Assembly (NCBI RefSeq): GCF_001885585.1
Contig: NZ_LSRP01000001.1
Coordinates: 186,001-250,000 of the forward strand
Reading direction: 5' to 3'
DNA: 64,000 nt
From: Pararhizobium antarcticum
Lineage (GTDB): Bacteria > Pseudomonadota > Alphaproteobacteria > Rhizobiales > Rhizobiaceae
Under the pieces are notes generated by a model, which was not told the DNA's origin, did not search any database, and saw nothing but the letters and a program-made list of their open reading frames with translations. Both the position numbers and the translations under genes were made by a program. Shown here piece after piece: positions 43,832-55,031 of this stretch (positions within the stretch are counted from its first letter, which is position 1; the number at the start of each line of letters is the position of its first letter).

Positions 43832-43864
43832 GCCTCAGCCGGAATGCAATCAGGAGGAAAGACC

Positions 43865-44506
43865 ATGCGTGAAGCACTAATCGTCTGGGGCGGCTGGAGC
43901 GGCCATGAGCCGGAGGAATGTGCCGCCGTCATCAAGGACATTCTGGAGGAGGACGGCTTCAAGGTGCGTGTCGAGGCCAGCACCGAGGCCTTCGCCGATC
44001 CTGCGGTGCACGATCTTTCGCTGGTTGTGCCGATCGTCACCATGTCGAAGATCGAAAAAGACGAAATCAGCAATCTTGCCGCCGCCATCGAAAGCGGCGT
44101 CGGCATTGCCGGCTATCACGGCGGCGCCGGCGACAGTTTCCGCGATTGCGTCGATTACCAGTTCATCATCGGCGGCCAGTGGGTGGCCCATCCCGGCAAT
44201 ATCATCGACTACCGCGTCAACATCACAAAGCCGGACGACCCTGTCATGCAGGGCATCTTCGATTTCCCCTACACGTCCGAACAATACTACATGCATGTCG
44301 ATCCCTCCAACGAGGTACTGGCGACGACGACCTTTACCGGCGACCACGCGCACTGGATCGACGGCGTCGTCATGCCGGTCGTCTGGAAGCGAAGATACGG
44401 CAAGGGCCGCGTCTTCTATTCCTCGCTCGGCCATCAGGCAAAAGAGTTTGACGTGCCGGAAATGCGGACGATTTTCCGCCGCGGGGCAAGCTGGGCGGCG
44501 CGCTGA
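43865..44506 (+). CDS. ThuA-like (GATase1-like) protein
   Basis: 213 residues from the ATG at 43865 with AGGAGG at 43851-43856. ThuA-like features are ALIVWGGWSGHEPEECA, IESGVGIAGYHGGAGDSFRD, FIIGGQWVAHPGNI and VVWKRRYGKGRVFYSSLGHQ. The family is associated with trehalose and other disaccharide use in rhizobia, acting with a Gfo/Idh partner. It is co-transcribed with the oxidoreductase just upstream. No signal peptide. Confidence 0.87.
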   Translation: MREALIVWGGWSGHEPEECAAVIKDILEEDGFKVRVEASTEAFADPAVHDLSLVVPIVTMSKIEKDEISNLAAAIESGVGIAGYHGGAGDSFRDCVDYQFIIGGQWVAHPGNIIDYRVNITKPDDPVMQGIFDFPYTSEQYYMHVDPSNEVLATTTFTGDHAHWIDGVVMPVVWKRRYGKGRVFYSSLGHQAKEFDVPEMRTIFRRGASWAAR

Positions 44507-44550
44507 CAGAAAACCGATCGATAAAGATCGGACATCGAACGGTATCGATC

Positions 44551-44567
44551 ATGGACACTTAGTCCAT
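44551..44567. promoter_or_regulatory. Inverted repeat upstream of the aminotransferase operon
   Basis: ATGGAC-ACTTA-GTCCAT is a perfect six-base inverted repeat 83 bases before the start. Just after it, CGGGACTTT (44569-44577) and AAAGTCCGG (44601-44609) form a second, wider inverted pair. These are candidate operators for the YheO/DauR-type regulator in this operon. Confidence 0.45.
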
Positions 44568-44649
44568 ACGGGACTTTACTGTCTACGCTTTCCGGGATAC
44601 AAAGTCCGGCTTACAAAGATTGCAACGCCAATCGTCCCGGAGAGCACCC

Positions 44650-45756
44650 ATGCAGATCGAGGAATTCACGCTCGAGCGAATCCAGTCGCTTTACGAAAAC
44701 CTGGTGGAGTTCAACCTCTCCGACAGCGGGGTTCATCCCTATTCCCTGAAGGAACTGTTGACGCCGCAGCAGTTGCTTGGCCTGCACGAGGTCGAGCTGG
44801 GCTACGGCTGGACCAATGGCGGCGTCGAGCTGCGCGATACGATCGCCCGCCTCTACAAGGACCGCGACCGCGACAACGTGATGGTCACAAACGGCTCGGC
44901 GGAAGCCAATTTCATCCTGGTGATGACCCTGCTCGAGCCCGGCGACGAGATGGTGCTGGTCGTGCCGAATTACCTGCAGATCCGCGGCTGGGCCAAGGCG
45001 CTGGGCGTCACCGTCAAGGAGATCGTGCTGCGCGAGGACCTCGGCTGGCTGCCGGATCTCGACGAGGTTCGCGCCGCAGTCACGCCGAAGACGAAGCTCA
45101 TCAGCCTGTGCAATCCCAACAATCCGACCGGCAGCCTTCTGCCCCGCGAAACCATGGACGCGCTGGTCGATATCGCCCGCGAACACGACGTCTATCTGCA
45201 TGCCGACGAAATATACAAGGGCTCGGAACTCGACACCGAGGAATCCATCAGCTTCGCCGATCTCTATGAAAAAGCCGTGGTCACCGCCGGCCTGTCCAAG
45301 GCCATGGCCCTGCCCGGCCTGCGCCTCGGCTGGCTGGTCGGCCCGGCACGGGAGATCTACGAAACCTGGCAGCGCAAGGACTACACCTCGATCACCACGG
45401 GGGCGCTCAGCGAATACATTGCCAACATCGTTCTGCAGCCGGCCAAGCGTGCCGAAATTCTCACGCGCAGCCGCCGCCTGCTGCGGGAAAACCGGGCGTT
45501 CCTGACGTCATGGATCGGGGACCATAACAATCTCTTCTCTTATCTGCCGCCCCGCGCCGGCGGCATGGCCTTTGTCCGCTACAACAGAGACATCAATTCC
45601 TCGGTTCTGGTCGACCGCGTTCGCGAACAGAAAAGCGTGATGCTGGTGCCGGGTGACGTCTACGGCCTGGACGGGTACATCCGCATCGGTATCGGCGCCC
45701 AGAAACATCATCTGGAAGCTGGACTGTCCCGTCTCGCGGACTTCATGCGGGAGTGA
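44650..45756 (+). CDS. PLP-dependent aminotransferase (class I/II)
   Basis: 368 residues from the ATG at 44650, after GGAGAG. Fold-type I aminotransferase: SLCNPNNPTG (152-161), HADEIYKG with Asp186, and the PLP lysine Lys217 in AGLSKAMALPGLRLGWLVG. It begins an operon with a YheO/DauR-like regulator and an ornithine-cyclodeaminase-family gene, which suggests metabolism of a basic, cyclic or D-amino acid. The substrate cannot be stated. Confidence 0.85.
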   Translation: MQIEEFTLERIQSLYENLVEFNLSDSGVHPYSLKELLTPQQLLGLHEVELGYGWTNGGVELRDTIARLYKDRDRDNVMVTNGSAEANFILVMTLLEPGDEMVLVVPNYLQIRGWAKALGVTVKEIVLREDLGWLPDLDEVRAAVTPKTKLISLCNPNNPTGSLLPRETMDALVDIAREHDVYLHADEIYKGSELDTEESISFADLYEKAVVTAGLSKAMALPGLRLGWLVGPAREIYETWQRKDYTSITTGALSEYIANIVLQPAKRAEILTRSRRLLRENRAFLTSWIGDHNNLFSYLPPRAGGMAFVRYNRDINSSVLVDRVREQKSVMLVPGDVYGLDGYIRIGIGAQKHHLEAGLSRLADFMRE

Positions 45757-45766
45757 GGGTTCGCAT

Positions 45767-46384
45767 ATGAGACCCGAACTCGCCCCCTTTGCCTCCGTCT
45801 GCGATGGTGTCGCCCAGCTGTTCCAGCCCTTTGTCGAGGTCGTCCTGCATGACCTCGAGACGGAAACGGCGGTCCACATCGCCGGTAATTTTTCAAAACG
45901 CGAGATCGGCGAGCCATCCCTCCTGAACGAGATCGACTTCCGCCCGACCGAGCGCATTCTCGGTCCCTATGAAAAGGTCAACTGGGACGGACGCCGCATC
46001 AAGTCGATCAGCATCATCCTGCGGGATATGGCTGGGCGGCCGATCGCCGTGCTTTGCATCAATGCCGACGTCTCGCATTTCCATGCGGTGATGCAGGCGC
46101 TCAGCGCCTTTGCCTCGGTGCCCGTCGATCACGACAGACCGGCAAGCCTGTTCAAGGAGGACTGGCACGAGCGCATCAACGAATACGTCAGGAACTGGAC
46201 GACATCGCGCGGGCTGATCGTTGCCACGCTGTCGCGCGAGCAGAAGCAGCAGCTCGTCAGGGACCTGTCGGCCGATGGCGCGTTCGGCGGCCGGAATGCA
46301 GCAACCTATATTTCGCGGGTCCTCAGCATGGGCCGCGCAACCGTCTACAAATACCTGAACCAGGAGCGATCGGAGGCCGAATGA
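45767..46384 (+). CDS. YheO/DauR-family transcriptional regulator
   Basis: 205 residues. An N-terminal YheO-like PAS domain (LFQPFVEVVLHDLETETAVH through SISIILRDMAGRPIAVLCIN) is followed by a C-terminal DauR-type helix-turn-helix (GAFGGRNAATYISRVLSMGR, then ATVYKYLNQ). DauR represses D-arginine use in Pseudomonas, and relatives control amino-acid catabolism. It lies ten bases after the aminotransferase and overlaps the next gene by ATGA, so it is embedded in the operon it probably regulates. Confidence 0.85.
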   Translation: MRPELAPFASVCDGVAQLFQPFVEVVLHDLETETAVHIAGNFSKREIGEPSLLNEIDFRPTERILGPYEKVNWDGRRIKSISIILRDMAGRPIAVLCINADVSHFHAVMQALSAFASVPVDHDRPASLFKEDWHERINEYVRNWTTSRGLIVATLSREQKQQLVRDLSADGAFGGRNAATYISRVLSMGRATVYKYLNQERSEAE

Positions 46385-47367
46385 TCATCCTGTCGCGCTC
46401 CGAAATCGAGGCTTTGGTTGATCTCGACACCGGCTTGGCGGCGGTCGAGCAGGCCTATATCGCGGCATCGCAAGGGCGAGCGACGATCCCGCCGGTCGGC
46501 TATCTCGCCTTCCCCGAAGTCGACGGTGACTGTCATATCAAATACGGGCATATCTCGGGTGATCCCCTTTTCGTCGTCAAGATCGCCAGCGGCTTCTACC
46601 GCAACCCCTCGATCGGTCTCTCGACATCAAGCGGCGTTATGCTGGCTTTGTCGGCAACGACCGGCCAGCTGGAGGCAATCCTGCTGGATGAAGGTTTCCT
46701 CACGGATCTGCGCACCGGGCTGGGCGGTGCCATCGCCACGCGGGCGCTCTGCCGACCGGACGCGCGCCGCGTCGCTATCGTCGGCTCGGGTATCCAGGCC
46801 AGTATGCAGATCCGCTGCCTGCACCGGGCGATGCGCGAGACGTCCCTCACCTTCACCCTATGGGGCCGTTCCGAAGTGAAATCGGCGACGATTGCGCAAA
46901 CGCTTGCAGGGGAAGGCATTCCGGTCGAAACGACAGACAATCTGGAAGCACTCTGCCGATCCGCAGACATCATCATCACCACGACACCGGCGCGCCAACC
47001 GTTGATCCCAAGCGAATGGATTGCACCCGGCACGCACATCACCGCTGTCGGTGCGGATGCGCCAGGCAAGCACGAACTGGACACGGCACTGGTGGCGCGC
47101 GCCGACATCAGGATCGCCGATCACCTCGACCAGTCTCTGGCGCACGGCGAATTTTCGGCAGCCTTCGACGCCGGATTGATCACCCGGGACAGCTGCAGCG
47201 AACTCGGCGGAGTGCTTGCGGGGATGGCCCCTGGTCGGAAAAACCGGGCGGATATCACCATTGCCGACCTGACCGGTATCGTCGTTCAGGATATCGCCAT
47301 CACCCGGGAGATCCTCGACGCCGCCAGCAAAAGCCTTGACAAACCGGTCGTTGACCTTTCAACTTGA
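46381..47367 (+). CDS. Ornithine cyclodeaminase / mu-crystallin family enzyme
   Basis: 328 residues. The family substrate-side segment KIASGFYRNPSIGLSTSSG with a conserved lysine is followed by the NAD(P) Rossmann motif VAIVGSGIQASMQIRCLHRA and GTHITAVGADAPGKHELD. Members act as ornithine cyclodeaminase, alanine dehydrogenase, ketimine reductase or EutC-type ectoine-breakdown enzymes, so only the family is assigned. Last gene of the aminotransferase-regulator operon. The TPP riboswitch begins just after its stop. Confidence 0.85.
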   Translation: MIILSRSEIEALVDLDTGLAAVEQAYIAASQGRATIPPVGYLAFPEVDGDCHIKYGHISGDPLFVVKIASGFYRNPSIGLSTSSGVMLALSATTGQLEAILLDEGFLTDLRTGLGGAIATRALCRPDARRVAIVGSGIQASMQIRCLHRAMRETSLTFTLWGRSEVKSATIAQTLAGEGIPVETTDNLEALCRSADIIITTTPARQPLIPSEWIAPGTHITAVGADAPGKHELDTALVARADIRIADHLDQSLAHGEFSAAFDAGLITRDSCSELGGVLAGMAPGRKNRADITIADLTGIVVQDIAITREILDAASKSLDKPVVDLST

Positions 47368-47375
47368 GCCATTCA

Positions 47376-49407
<2,032 letters not shown>

Positions 49408-49408
49408 C

Positions 49409-50443
49409 ATGCGGGTTCTGATCAAGGGGGCCGGCGTTGCCGGCCTCACCATCGCCCATGAACTCGCAATTGCCGGCGTCACGGTCAAGGTCGTCGATAC
49501 GGCACCCGGTGTCGGCACCGGCGCGTCCGGTTACGCCGGCGGCATGCTGGCGCCCTGGTGCGAACGCGAAAGCGCACCCGATGCGGTGCTGACGCTCGGC
49601 AGCAAGGCTGCAGACTGGTGGAACGCGGCCTTGCCCGGCCATGTTCGTCGAAACGGCACGCTGGTGGTCGCTCCGGCACGCGATGACGCGGAATTGCGGC
49701 GCTTCGCCAGCCGCACCTCCGGTTTCACTTGGCTGGACGAGGCGGGTATAGCAGCACTGGAGCCGGCGCTGGCCGGTCGTTTTCGCCAGGCGCTGTTCTT
49801 CCGCAACGAGGCGCATCTCGATCCGCGCGCGGCACTGGCGAGCCTTCATTTGAAACTGCTCGGCATGGGCGTCGCCTTTTCTTTCGGCATCGATCCGGAC
49901 GAAGAACAGGCCGGCTTCGACAGGGTCGTCGACTGCACCGGACGCCACCGGATCGGAAGCCTCAACGACCTGCGCGCGGTGCGTGGCGAAATGCTTGTTC
50001 TCAAGACGTCCGAGATCACGCTGTCACGCCCCGTCCGCCTGCTGCATCCGCGCATTCCGCTCTACATTGTCCCGCGTGACAACGGCCTGTTCATGGTCGG
50101 CGCGACGATGATCGAGAGTGAAGATAAAGGTCCGATCACCGCCCGCTCGTTGATGGAACTGCTCAATGCCGCCTACACGCTGCATCCTTGCTTCGGCGAG
50201 GCGCAACTGATCGAGACCGGCACCGGCATTCGCCCCGCCTTTCCCGACAACCTGCCGCAAATGATCGAGCAGGACCGGCAGATTTTCGTCAACGGCCTTT
50301 ACCGCCACGGCTTTCTTCTGGCGCCGGCCATGGCGCGTCAGGTCGCCGAGACAATCGGTGCAGGCGCGGGCCGAGCCCATCGATCGCAGCGGAGACCAAT
50401 CCACCCAACACGCGTTCCCGCACAGGAAGGAGTTGCGCCATGA
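49409..50443 (+). CDS. thiO: Glycine oxidase ThiO
   Basis: 344 residues, starting one base after the thiC stop. FAD-binding motif [39 protein letters not shown] and the C-terminal [15 protein letters not shown] of DAO-family oxidases. It oxidises glycine to the imine that feeds thiazole synthesis. The last ~27 residues are a low-complexity basic tail that ends over the thiS start (four-base overlap). In rhizobia thiO replaces thiH in this operon. Confidence 0.92.
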   Translation: MRVLIKGAGVAGLTIAHELAIAGVTVKVVDTAPGVGTGASGYAGGMLAPWCERESAPDAVLTLGSKAADWWNAALPGHVRRNGTLVVAPARDDAELRRFASRTSGFTWLDEAGIAALEPALAGRFRQALFFRNEAHLDPRAALASLHLKLLGMGVAFSFGIDPDEEQAGFDRVVDCTGRHRIGSLNDLRAVRGEMLVLKTSEITLSRPVRLLHPRIPLYIVPRDNGLFMVGATMIESEDKGPITARSLMELLNAAYTLHPCFGEAQLIETGTGIRPAFPDNLPQMIEQDRQIFVNGLYRHGFLLAPAMARQVAETIGAGAGRAHRSQRRPIHPTRVPAQEGVAP

Positions 50444-50637
50444 AACTGATCGTCAACGGCGAAAACGAGGATCTCGAAAGCGCGACGCTGGCCGACCTGC
50501 TCGTGACGCTCGACTACGAAGGCGACTGGCTGGCGACGGCTGTCAACGGCGAGATCGTCCACCGAAAGGACCGTGCGTCGCGAGTTCTCAGCGACCACGA
50601 CCGGATCGAAATCCTTTCCCCGATGCAGGGAGGCTGA
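50440..50637 (+). CDS. thiS: Sulfur carrier protein ThiS
   Basis: 65 residues ending in the required Gly-Gly (SPMQGG), preceded by AAGGAG. Ubiquitin-like beta-grasp protein: [20 protein letters not shown] and [10 protein letters not shown]. The C-terminal glycine is thiocarboxylated and donates sulfur to the thiazole ring. No thiF gene is seen in the operon, so adenylation probably depends on a distant ThiF or MoeB-type protein. Confidence 0.95.
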   Translation: MKLIVNGENEDLESATLADLLVTLDYEGDWLATAVNGEIVHRKDRASRVLSDHDRIEILSPMQGG

Positions 50638-50639
50638 AC

Positions 50640-51413
50640 ATGCTCGAACTCTACGCAACGCCCGTCTCATCACGCCTGCTGCTCGGCACAGCGCGCTACC
50701 CCTCTCCGGCCATCCTTGCCGACGCGATCATCGTCTCGGAAACCGAAATCCTCACCGTGTCGCTCCGCCGCGAAATGGCGCGCGGACAACAGGGCGGCGC
50801 CTTCTTCGGCATGATCCGCGACCTTGGCCGGCGCATCCTGCCCAACACCGCCGGCTGCCACACGGCATCCGAAGCGGTTTTGACCGCGAAGATGGCGCGC
50901 GAGGTGTTCGGCACCAACTGGGTCAAGCTCGAAGTCATCGGCCATCAGGACACGCTGCAGCCGGATGTCTTCGCGCTGGTGGAAGCTGCCCGCATCCTCT
51001 GTGCTGAGGGTTTCGAGGTTTTCCCCTATACGACCGACGATCTGGTGGTCGGCGAAAAACTGCTCGATGCCGGCTGCAGGGTGCTGATGCCCTGGTGTGC
51101 GCCGATCGGCAGCGCCATGGGACCGCAGAACATTCCAGCGCTGCGCAGCATGCGCGCACATTTCCCTGACGTGCCGCTGATCGTCGATGCGGGCCTCGGT
51201 CGTCCATCGCACGCAGCCCTCGTCATGGAACTCGGCTTCGATGCCGTTCTCCTGAACACGGCTGTTGCCGGCGCTGGCGACCCGGTGCAGATGGCCGGAG
51301 CCTTCGCCAGAGCTGTCGAAGCTGGCCGTTCCGGTTATCAGGCCGGACTTCTGGAACCGCGCGACATGGCGGTGCCCTCGACACCGGTTATCGGCAAGGC
51401 GGTGTTCTCGTGA
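50640..51413 (+). CDS. thiG: Thiazole synthase
   Basis: 257 residues, TIM barrel. [14 protein letters not shown], the Schiff-base lysine in [16 protein letters not shown], and the phosphate-binding [20 protein letters not shown] plus [13 protein letters not shown]. It joins deoxyxylulose-phosphate, the glycine imine from ThiO and sulfur from ThiS to make the thiazole phosphate. Its stop overlaps the thiE GTG start. Confidence 0.95.
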   Translation: MLELYATPVSSRLLLGTARYPSPAILADAIIVSETEILTVSLRREMARGQQGGAFFGMIRDLGRRILPNTAGCHTASEAVLTAKMAREVFGTNWVKLEVIGHQDTLQPDVFALVEAARILCAEGFEVFPYTTDDLVVGEKLLDAGCRVLMPWCAPIGSAMGPQNIPALRSMRAHFPDVPLIVDAGLGRPSHAALVMELGFDAVLLNTAVAGAGDPVQMAGAFARAVEAGRSGYQAGLLEPRDMAVPSTPVIGKAVFS

Positions 51414-52015
51414 GGCTCGACCCCTTCTACCTGATCGTCGACAGCGCCGCCTGGATCGACCGCCTCGTGCCCCTCGGCGTCAAGCTCCTGCAATTGCGCA
51501 TCAAGGATGCGCCGGAGCCGGTCGTGCGGGCTGAAATCCGCAGGGCAAGAGAAATCTGTGGCCAATATGACTGCCAGTTGGTCGTCAACGATTACTGGCA
51601 ACTGGCCATCGAAGAAGGCTGCGATTTCATCCATCTCGGACAGGAGGATCTGGCGACTGCCGATCTGCCGGCAATCCGCAAGGCCGGACTGAAGCTTGGG
51701 CTGAGCACCCACGACGAGGCCGAACTCGAAACAGCCCTTGCCGCCAGGCCCGATTATATTGCGCTCGGCCCGGTCTATCCGACGATCCTGAAAAAGATGC
51801 CCTGGGCACCGCAGGGGCTCGAGCGGCTTTCCGACTGGAAACAGAAAATCGGGGCGTTGCCGCTGGTGGCGATCGGCGGACTTACCATCGATCGGCTGGA
51901 CGGGGTCTTTGCAGCCGGTGCCAACAGCGCCGCCGTCGTCACCGACATCACCCTGAACGAAGACCCGGAAAAACGGACACGGCAATGGATCGAGAAGACA
52001 AAAGCATGGCGCTAG
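51410..52015 (+). CDS. thiE: Thiamine-phosphate synthase
   Basis: 201 residues with a GTG start overlapping the thiG stop (GTGA). Motifs are [47 protein letters not shown] and [16 protein letters not shown]. It couples HMP-pyrophosphate with thiazole phosphate to give thiamine phosphate. Standard position in the operon. Confidence 0.95.
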   Translation: MRLDPFYLIVDSAAWIDRLVPLGVKLLQLRIKDAPEPVVRAEIRRAREICGQYDCQLVVNDYWQLAIEEGCDFIHLGQEDLATADLPAIRKAGLKLGLSTHDEAELETALAARPDYIALGPVYPTILKKMPWAPQGLERLSDWKQKIGALPLVAIGGLTIDRLDGVFAAGANSAAVVTDITLNEDPEKRTRQWIEKTKAWR

Positions 52016-52782
52016 ACGCGCCCCCCTGTGTGCTCGTCATCGCCGGAAGCGATTCTTCCGGTGGCGCCGGCATTGCCCGCGATATCGAGACCATCGCTGC
52101 GATTGGTGGCAGGACCTGCCTTGCGGTCACGGCGATCACGGTCCAGACCCATGCTGCCGTCCGAACAGTGGAAACGCTCGACGCCGATCTTGTGGCGGCG
52201 CAGATGCGGGCTGCACTCGAGGCAAACCCCGTCGCCGCGATCAAGATCGGCATGCTGGCAAGCCGGGAAATCATTGCAGCCGTGTCGGCCGTGCTTGGCG
52301 AACACAGACACCTGCCGGTCGTGCTCGACCCGGTTTTTGTTTCCTCGTCGGGCGGCAGCCTCCTCAGCGTGGACGCAATCGAAAGCCTGAAACAGGACCT
52401 GATGCCGCTCTGCCGTCTCGTCACCCCGAACCTTCCGGAACTCGCCCTGCTCGCCGGCGCATCGCATCCTGCAGCCGGCGATGACGCAGCGATCGTGCAG
52501 GCGCGCACTCTGCTTTCAGGAAAGAATGCGATCCTGATAAAGGGCGGTCATGCGGCAGGCCCTCGATCGACGGACCTTTTGGTAGCTGCCGACGGAACGG
52601 TTGCGCGGTTCGACGCTCCGCGTCTCTCCGCCAGCATGCGGGGCACCGGCTGCATGCTGGCAAGCGCCATCGCCATCCATCTGGCAGCAGGTCACCCGCT
52701 GGACGACAGCATCCGCCATGCAAAGGCGCATGTCTTCGACAAGCTGCGTGCCGAGGGCACTCCCCCGGCGGCAGGCGGATAA
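52006..52782 (+). CDS. thiD: Hydroxymethylpyrimidine (phosphate) kinase
   Basis: 258 residues from the ATG at 52006, overlapping thiE; ATG 51985 in frame is an alternative. Ribokinase-like fold: VLVIAGSDSSGGAGIARDIE, TPNLPELALLAG and the catalytic GTGCMLASAIA. It phosphorylates HMP and HMP-phosphate for ThiE. It closes the thiamine operon and is convergent, seven bases away, with the sugar aldolase gene. Confidence 0.94.
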   Translation: MALDAPPCVLVIAGSDSSGGAGIARDIETIAAIGGRTCLAVTAITVQTHAAVRTVETLDADLVAAQMRAALEANPVAAIKIGMLASREIIAAVSAVLGEHRHLPVVLDPVFVSSSGGSLLSVDAIESLKQDLMPLCRLVTPNLPELALLAGASHPAAGDDAAIVQARTLLSGKNAILIKGGHAAGPRSTDLLVAADGTVARFDAPRLSASMRGTGCMLASAIAIHLAAGHPLDDSIRHAKAHVFDKLRAEGTPPAAGG

Positions 52783-52789
52783 ATCCGGG

Positions 52790-53491
52790 TCAGGCCTGCG
52801 CGCGCGGCCGGGCAAGATCGTTGACGCCTTCCGGATCGGGCGCATTGCCATAGCTCATGCGGCGCATCTGGGCGATGACCCGTTCCATCTCATCATCGGG
52901 CAGCACCGGCGGCTCGCCAAGCGTCAGCGCCTGTACATACATGCGCGACAGGGTCTCGATCTCGATTCCCATCCAAAGGGCGCTTTCGAGATCCTTGCCA
53001 AGCGAGATCTGACCGTGCTGACCAAGAAGGCAGGCGGTGCGGTCTTTCAGTGCTGTAAGCGCATTGTCGGACAGGGCCTGCGTGCCGAAGGTCGCATAAC
53101 CGGCACAGCGCACGGTGGTACCGCCGGCAATACCGGTCATATAATGGAAGCTCGGAATGGTCTTGTGATGGCAGGCCAGCGTCGTCGCATAAATCGAATG
53201 GCAGTGAAGCACGACATTGATGTCGGTCCGCTGGCGCAGGATATCGCGGTGGAAACGCCACTCCGAGGACGGGCGGCGGCCGACATAGGTGCCGTCTAAA
53301 TCCATCTCCACGAGGTCTTCCGGCTGCATCGTATCATAGGGCAGCGAAGACGGCGTGATCAGGAACCCGGTATCGGTGCGCACCGATAGGTTGCCGGCAG
53401 TTCCCTGGTTGATGCCGCTCGAATTCATCCTTCGGCAGATATCGACCATTTCGCGGCGCAGCGCCGCAACGTCCGTGGAAGTGGTGCTCAT
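52790..53491 (-). CDS. Class II aldolase/adducin family protein
   Basis: 233 residues, fuculose-phosphate-aldolase type. GTAGNLSVRTDTGFLITPSS binds substrate phosphate, the catalytic Glu is in SSEWRFHRDIL, and zinc ligands are in VVLHCHSIYATTLA and the HGQISLG segment. It probably cleaves a ketose phosphate to dihydroxyacetone phosphate plus an aldehyde. It overlaps the FGGY kinase by four bases, at the end of the sugar ABC operon. Fits apulose-4-phosphate, fuculose-1-phosphate or similar. Confidence 0.85.
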   Translation of the reverse strand: MSTTSTDVAALRREMVDICRRMNSSGINQGTAGNLSVRTDTGFLITPSSLPYDTMQPEDLVEMDLDGTYVGRRPSSEWRFHRDILRQRTDINVVLHCHSIYATTLACHHKTIPSFHYMTGIAGGTTVRCAGYATFGTQALSDNALTALKDRTACLLGQHGQISLGKDLESALWMGIEIETLSRMYVQALTLGEPPVLPDDEMERVIAQMRRMSYGNAPDPEGVNDLARPRAQA

Positions 53492-55002
53492 GGTGTAGAC
53501 CTTTCTGTCATATTCCCCGGTTTGGGGTGGGCCTGTGTATCGGTGTGAAGCTGTGTGTTGGAGCGCGAAAGCCGACGCCAGCGCTGCGCGTAGCCGGCAA
53601 GAGCATCGCCTGTGCCGGGGATAGAAGGAAAGGCGATGGAAACCGGCGTATTGAGCGCGATCGGCGCCTTGTCCCGTCGTGTTGCATGGCCGGCCAGAAG
53701 CGCGGCACCGGAGGCCACGCCATAGGCATCAAGGCTGTAGAGTGTCTCTCGACCAGGACGCAAGGCAGCCACGAGCCCGGCATAAAGCGGCTCGCGCAGG
53801 AAATTGCCATCGAGCACCACGAGGCCTTCGCTGCCGAGCGCATCGAGGCATTCCGCTGTCAGGAGCGCGGTATAGAGCACCGCAAGCGCCTTGCGCTCGG
53901 CCGGATCACCTGGCAAAGGCCCGACGATACGGCCCTGTCCGGCGCTGCCGGGAAACAGCCCGTCATCGTCGCCGAAGGATGGCAACGCCATCGTGCCCCG
54001 GTCCACCAGACGGAGAAGTGTCTCGATGGAAACCGGCGGCCCCTCTGCCTGCTGACCAGCAACAAGGGAAAACTCGCGCCCGCCCATGGTCAGCGCGCCG
54101 CCCACTGGCCGGCCGTCGACATCAGCATTGCAGGTCATGCCGCGATGTTCGTCCAGCCGCGCGAGTGCAACCGTGCTGCTGAGCGCGACGATCCAGGTTC
54201 CCGTCGAGACCACTGTTGCTTGCTCAAGACCGGCCGCCTGGTAGCGATAGAAATTGGCGCTGCTGTCATGGATGCCGGCGAGCACATCGATATCCCGCGC
54301 GATACCGTAGCGATCCGCAAGTGCAGGCCGGATCTTGCCGATCCTCTGCCATGCCGCAGCAAAGGGCGGCATCAGAGCCTGCCAGCCGCAGGCCGCGACA
54401 ATCGGCGCCCAGTGCCGTTCGACCGTGTTCCAGAAATGCGACTGGGCGCCAAGAAAGGTGGCTTCCGAAACAGCGACGCCGCTCAGTCGCCAGGCCCAGT
54501 ATTGCGGGACGCCAAGAAACCACCGGGCCTTGGCGAAGGCCTCCGGCTGGACCTGCTGCATCCAGTACATCTGCCTCGCCTGATGCGTGGCCCCGAGCAT
54601 CAACGCGCTGCCACGATCGAAGAACGAGCCGGACAGCGGCACATAACCGAGCCGGATGTCTTCCGGCAGCGGCTGCTCGTAGTCGATCATCGGCAGCGCC
54701 GCACCGTCGCCATTGTGATCCGGGTCACCCCCGACGAGAACACCGCCGGACCCATGACCGGAGGTGACGACGGCTGTGATGTCGTGGCGAAGGCAAAGCT
54801 CTGTCAGCGATGACATCACCCAGTCTCCGATCCCGACAAGATCGTGTTCCCGCCAAAACGGTCCGTCCACGACCCGGTTGGCGACGGAAACTGTTTCCAG
54901 GATCGTCCCGTCTTGGCAGACGGCACTCAGCTTGACATTGGTCTTGCCGACATCGAGCACGGCGATGCGGGCGTCTGGTCTTTCCCGCATCTCCTTCGCC
55001 AT
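53488..55002 (-). CDS. FGGY-family carbohydrate kinase
   Basis: 504 residues. N-terminal actin-like ATPase motif IAVLDVGKTNVKLSAV, the substrate loop VLAGIHDSSANFYRY, and the second-domain phosphate motif VVSTGTWIVALSST. FGGY kinases phosphorylate ketoses or polyols. The gene lies 29 bases downstream of the TIM-barrel isomerase and overlaps the aldolase, so it likely phosphorylates the isomerase product. The substrate is not determined (D-apulose, L-fuculose or L-xylulose-like). Confidence 0.85.
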   Translation of the reverse strand: MAKEMRERPDARIAVLDVGKTNVKLSAVCQDGTILETVSVANRVVDGPFWREHDLVGIGDWVMSSLTELCLRHDITAVVTSGHGSGGVLVGGDPDHNGDGAALPMIDYEQPLPEDIRLGYVPLSGSFFDRGSALMLGATHQARQMYWMQQVQPEAFAKARWFLGVPQYWAWRLSGVAVSEATFLGAQSHFWNTVERHWAPIVAACGWQALMPPFAAAWQRIGKIRPALADRYGIARDIDVLAGIHDSSANFYRYQAAGLEQATVVSTGTWIVALSSTVALARLDEHRGMTCNADVDGRPVGGALTMGGREFSLVAGQQAEGPPVSIETLLRLVDRGTMALPSFGDDDGLFPGSAGQGRIVGPLPGDPAERKALAVLYTALLTAECLDALGSEGLVVLDGNFLREPLYAGLVAALRPGRETLYSLDAYGVASGAALLAGHATRRDKAPIALNTPVSIAFPSIPGTGDALAGYAQRWRRLSRSNTQLHTDTQAHPKPGNMTERSTP

Positions 55003-55031
55003 CCGATGGTCCTTTCCGTTGAGCGTTCGCG

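Noticed and set aside
53527-54813. 428-codon plus-strand open frame opposite the FGGY kinase
   Set aside because: The kinase on the minus strand has clear ATPase motifs and operon overlaps; the plus frame is low in hydrophobic pattern and lacks a start signal.
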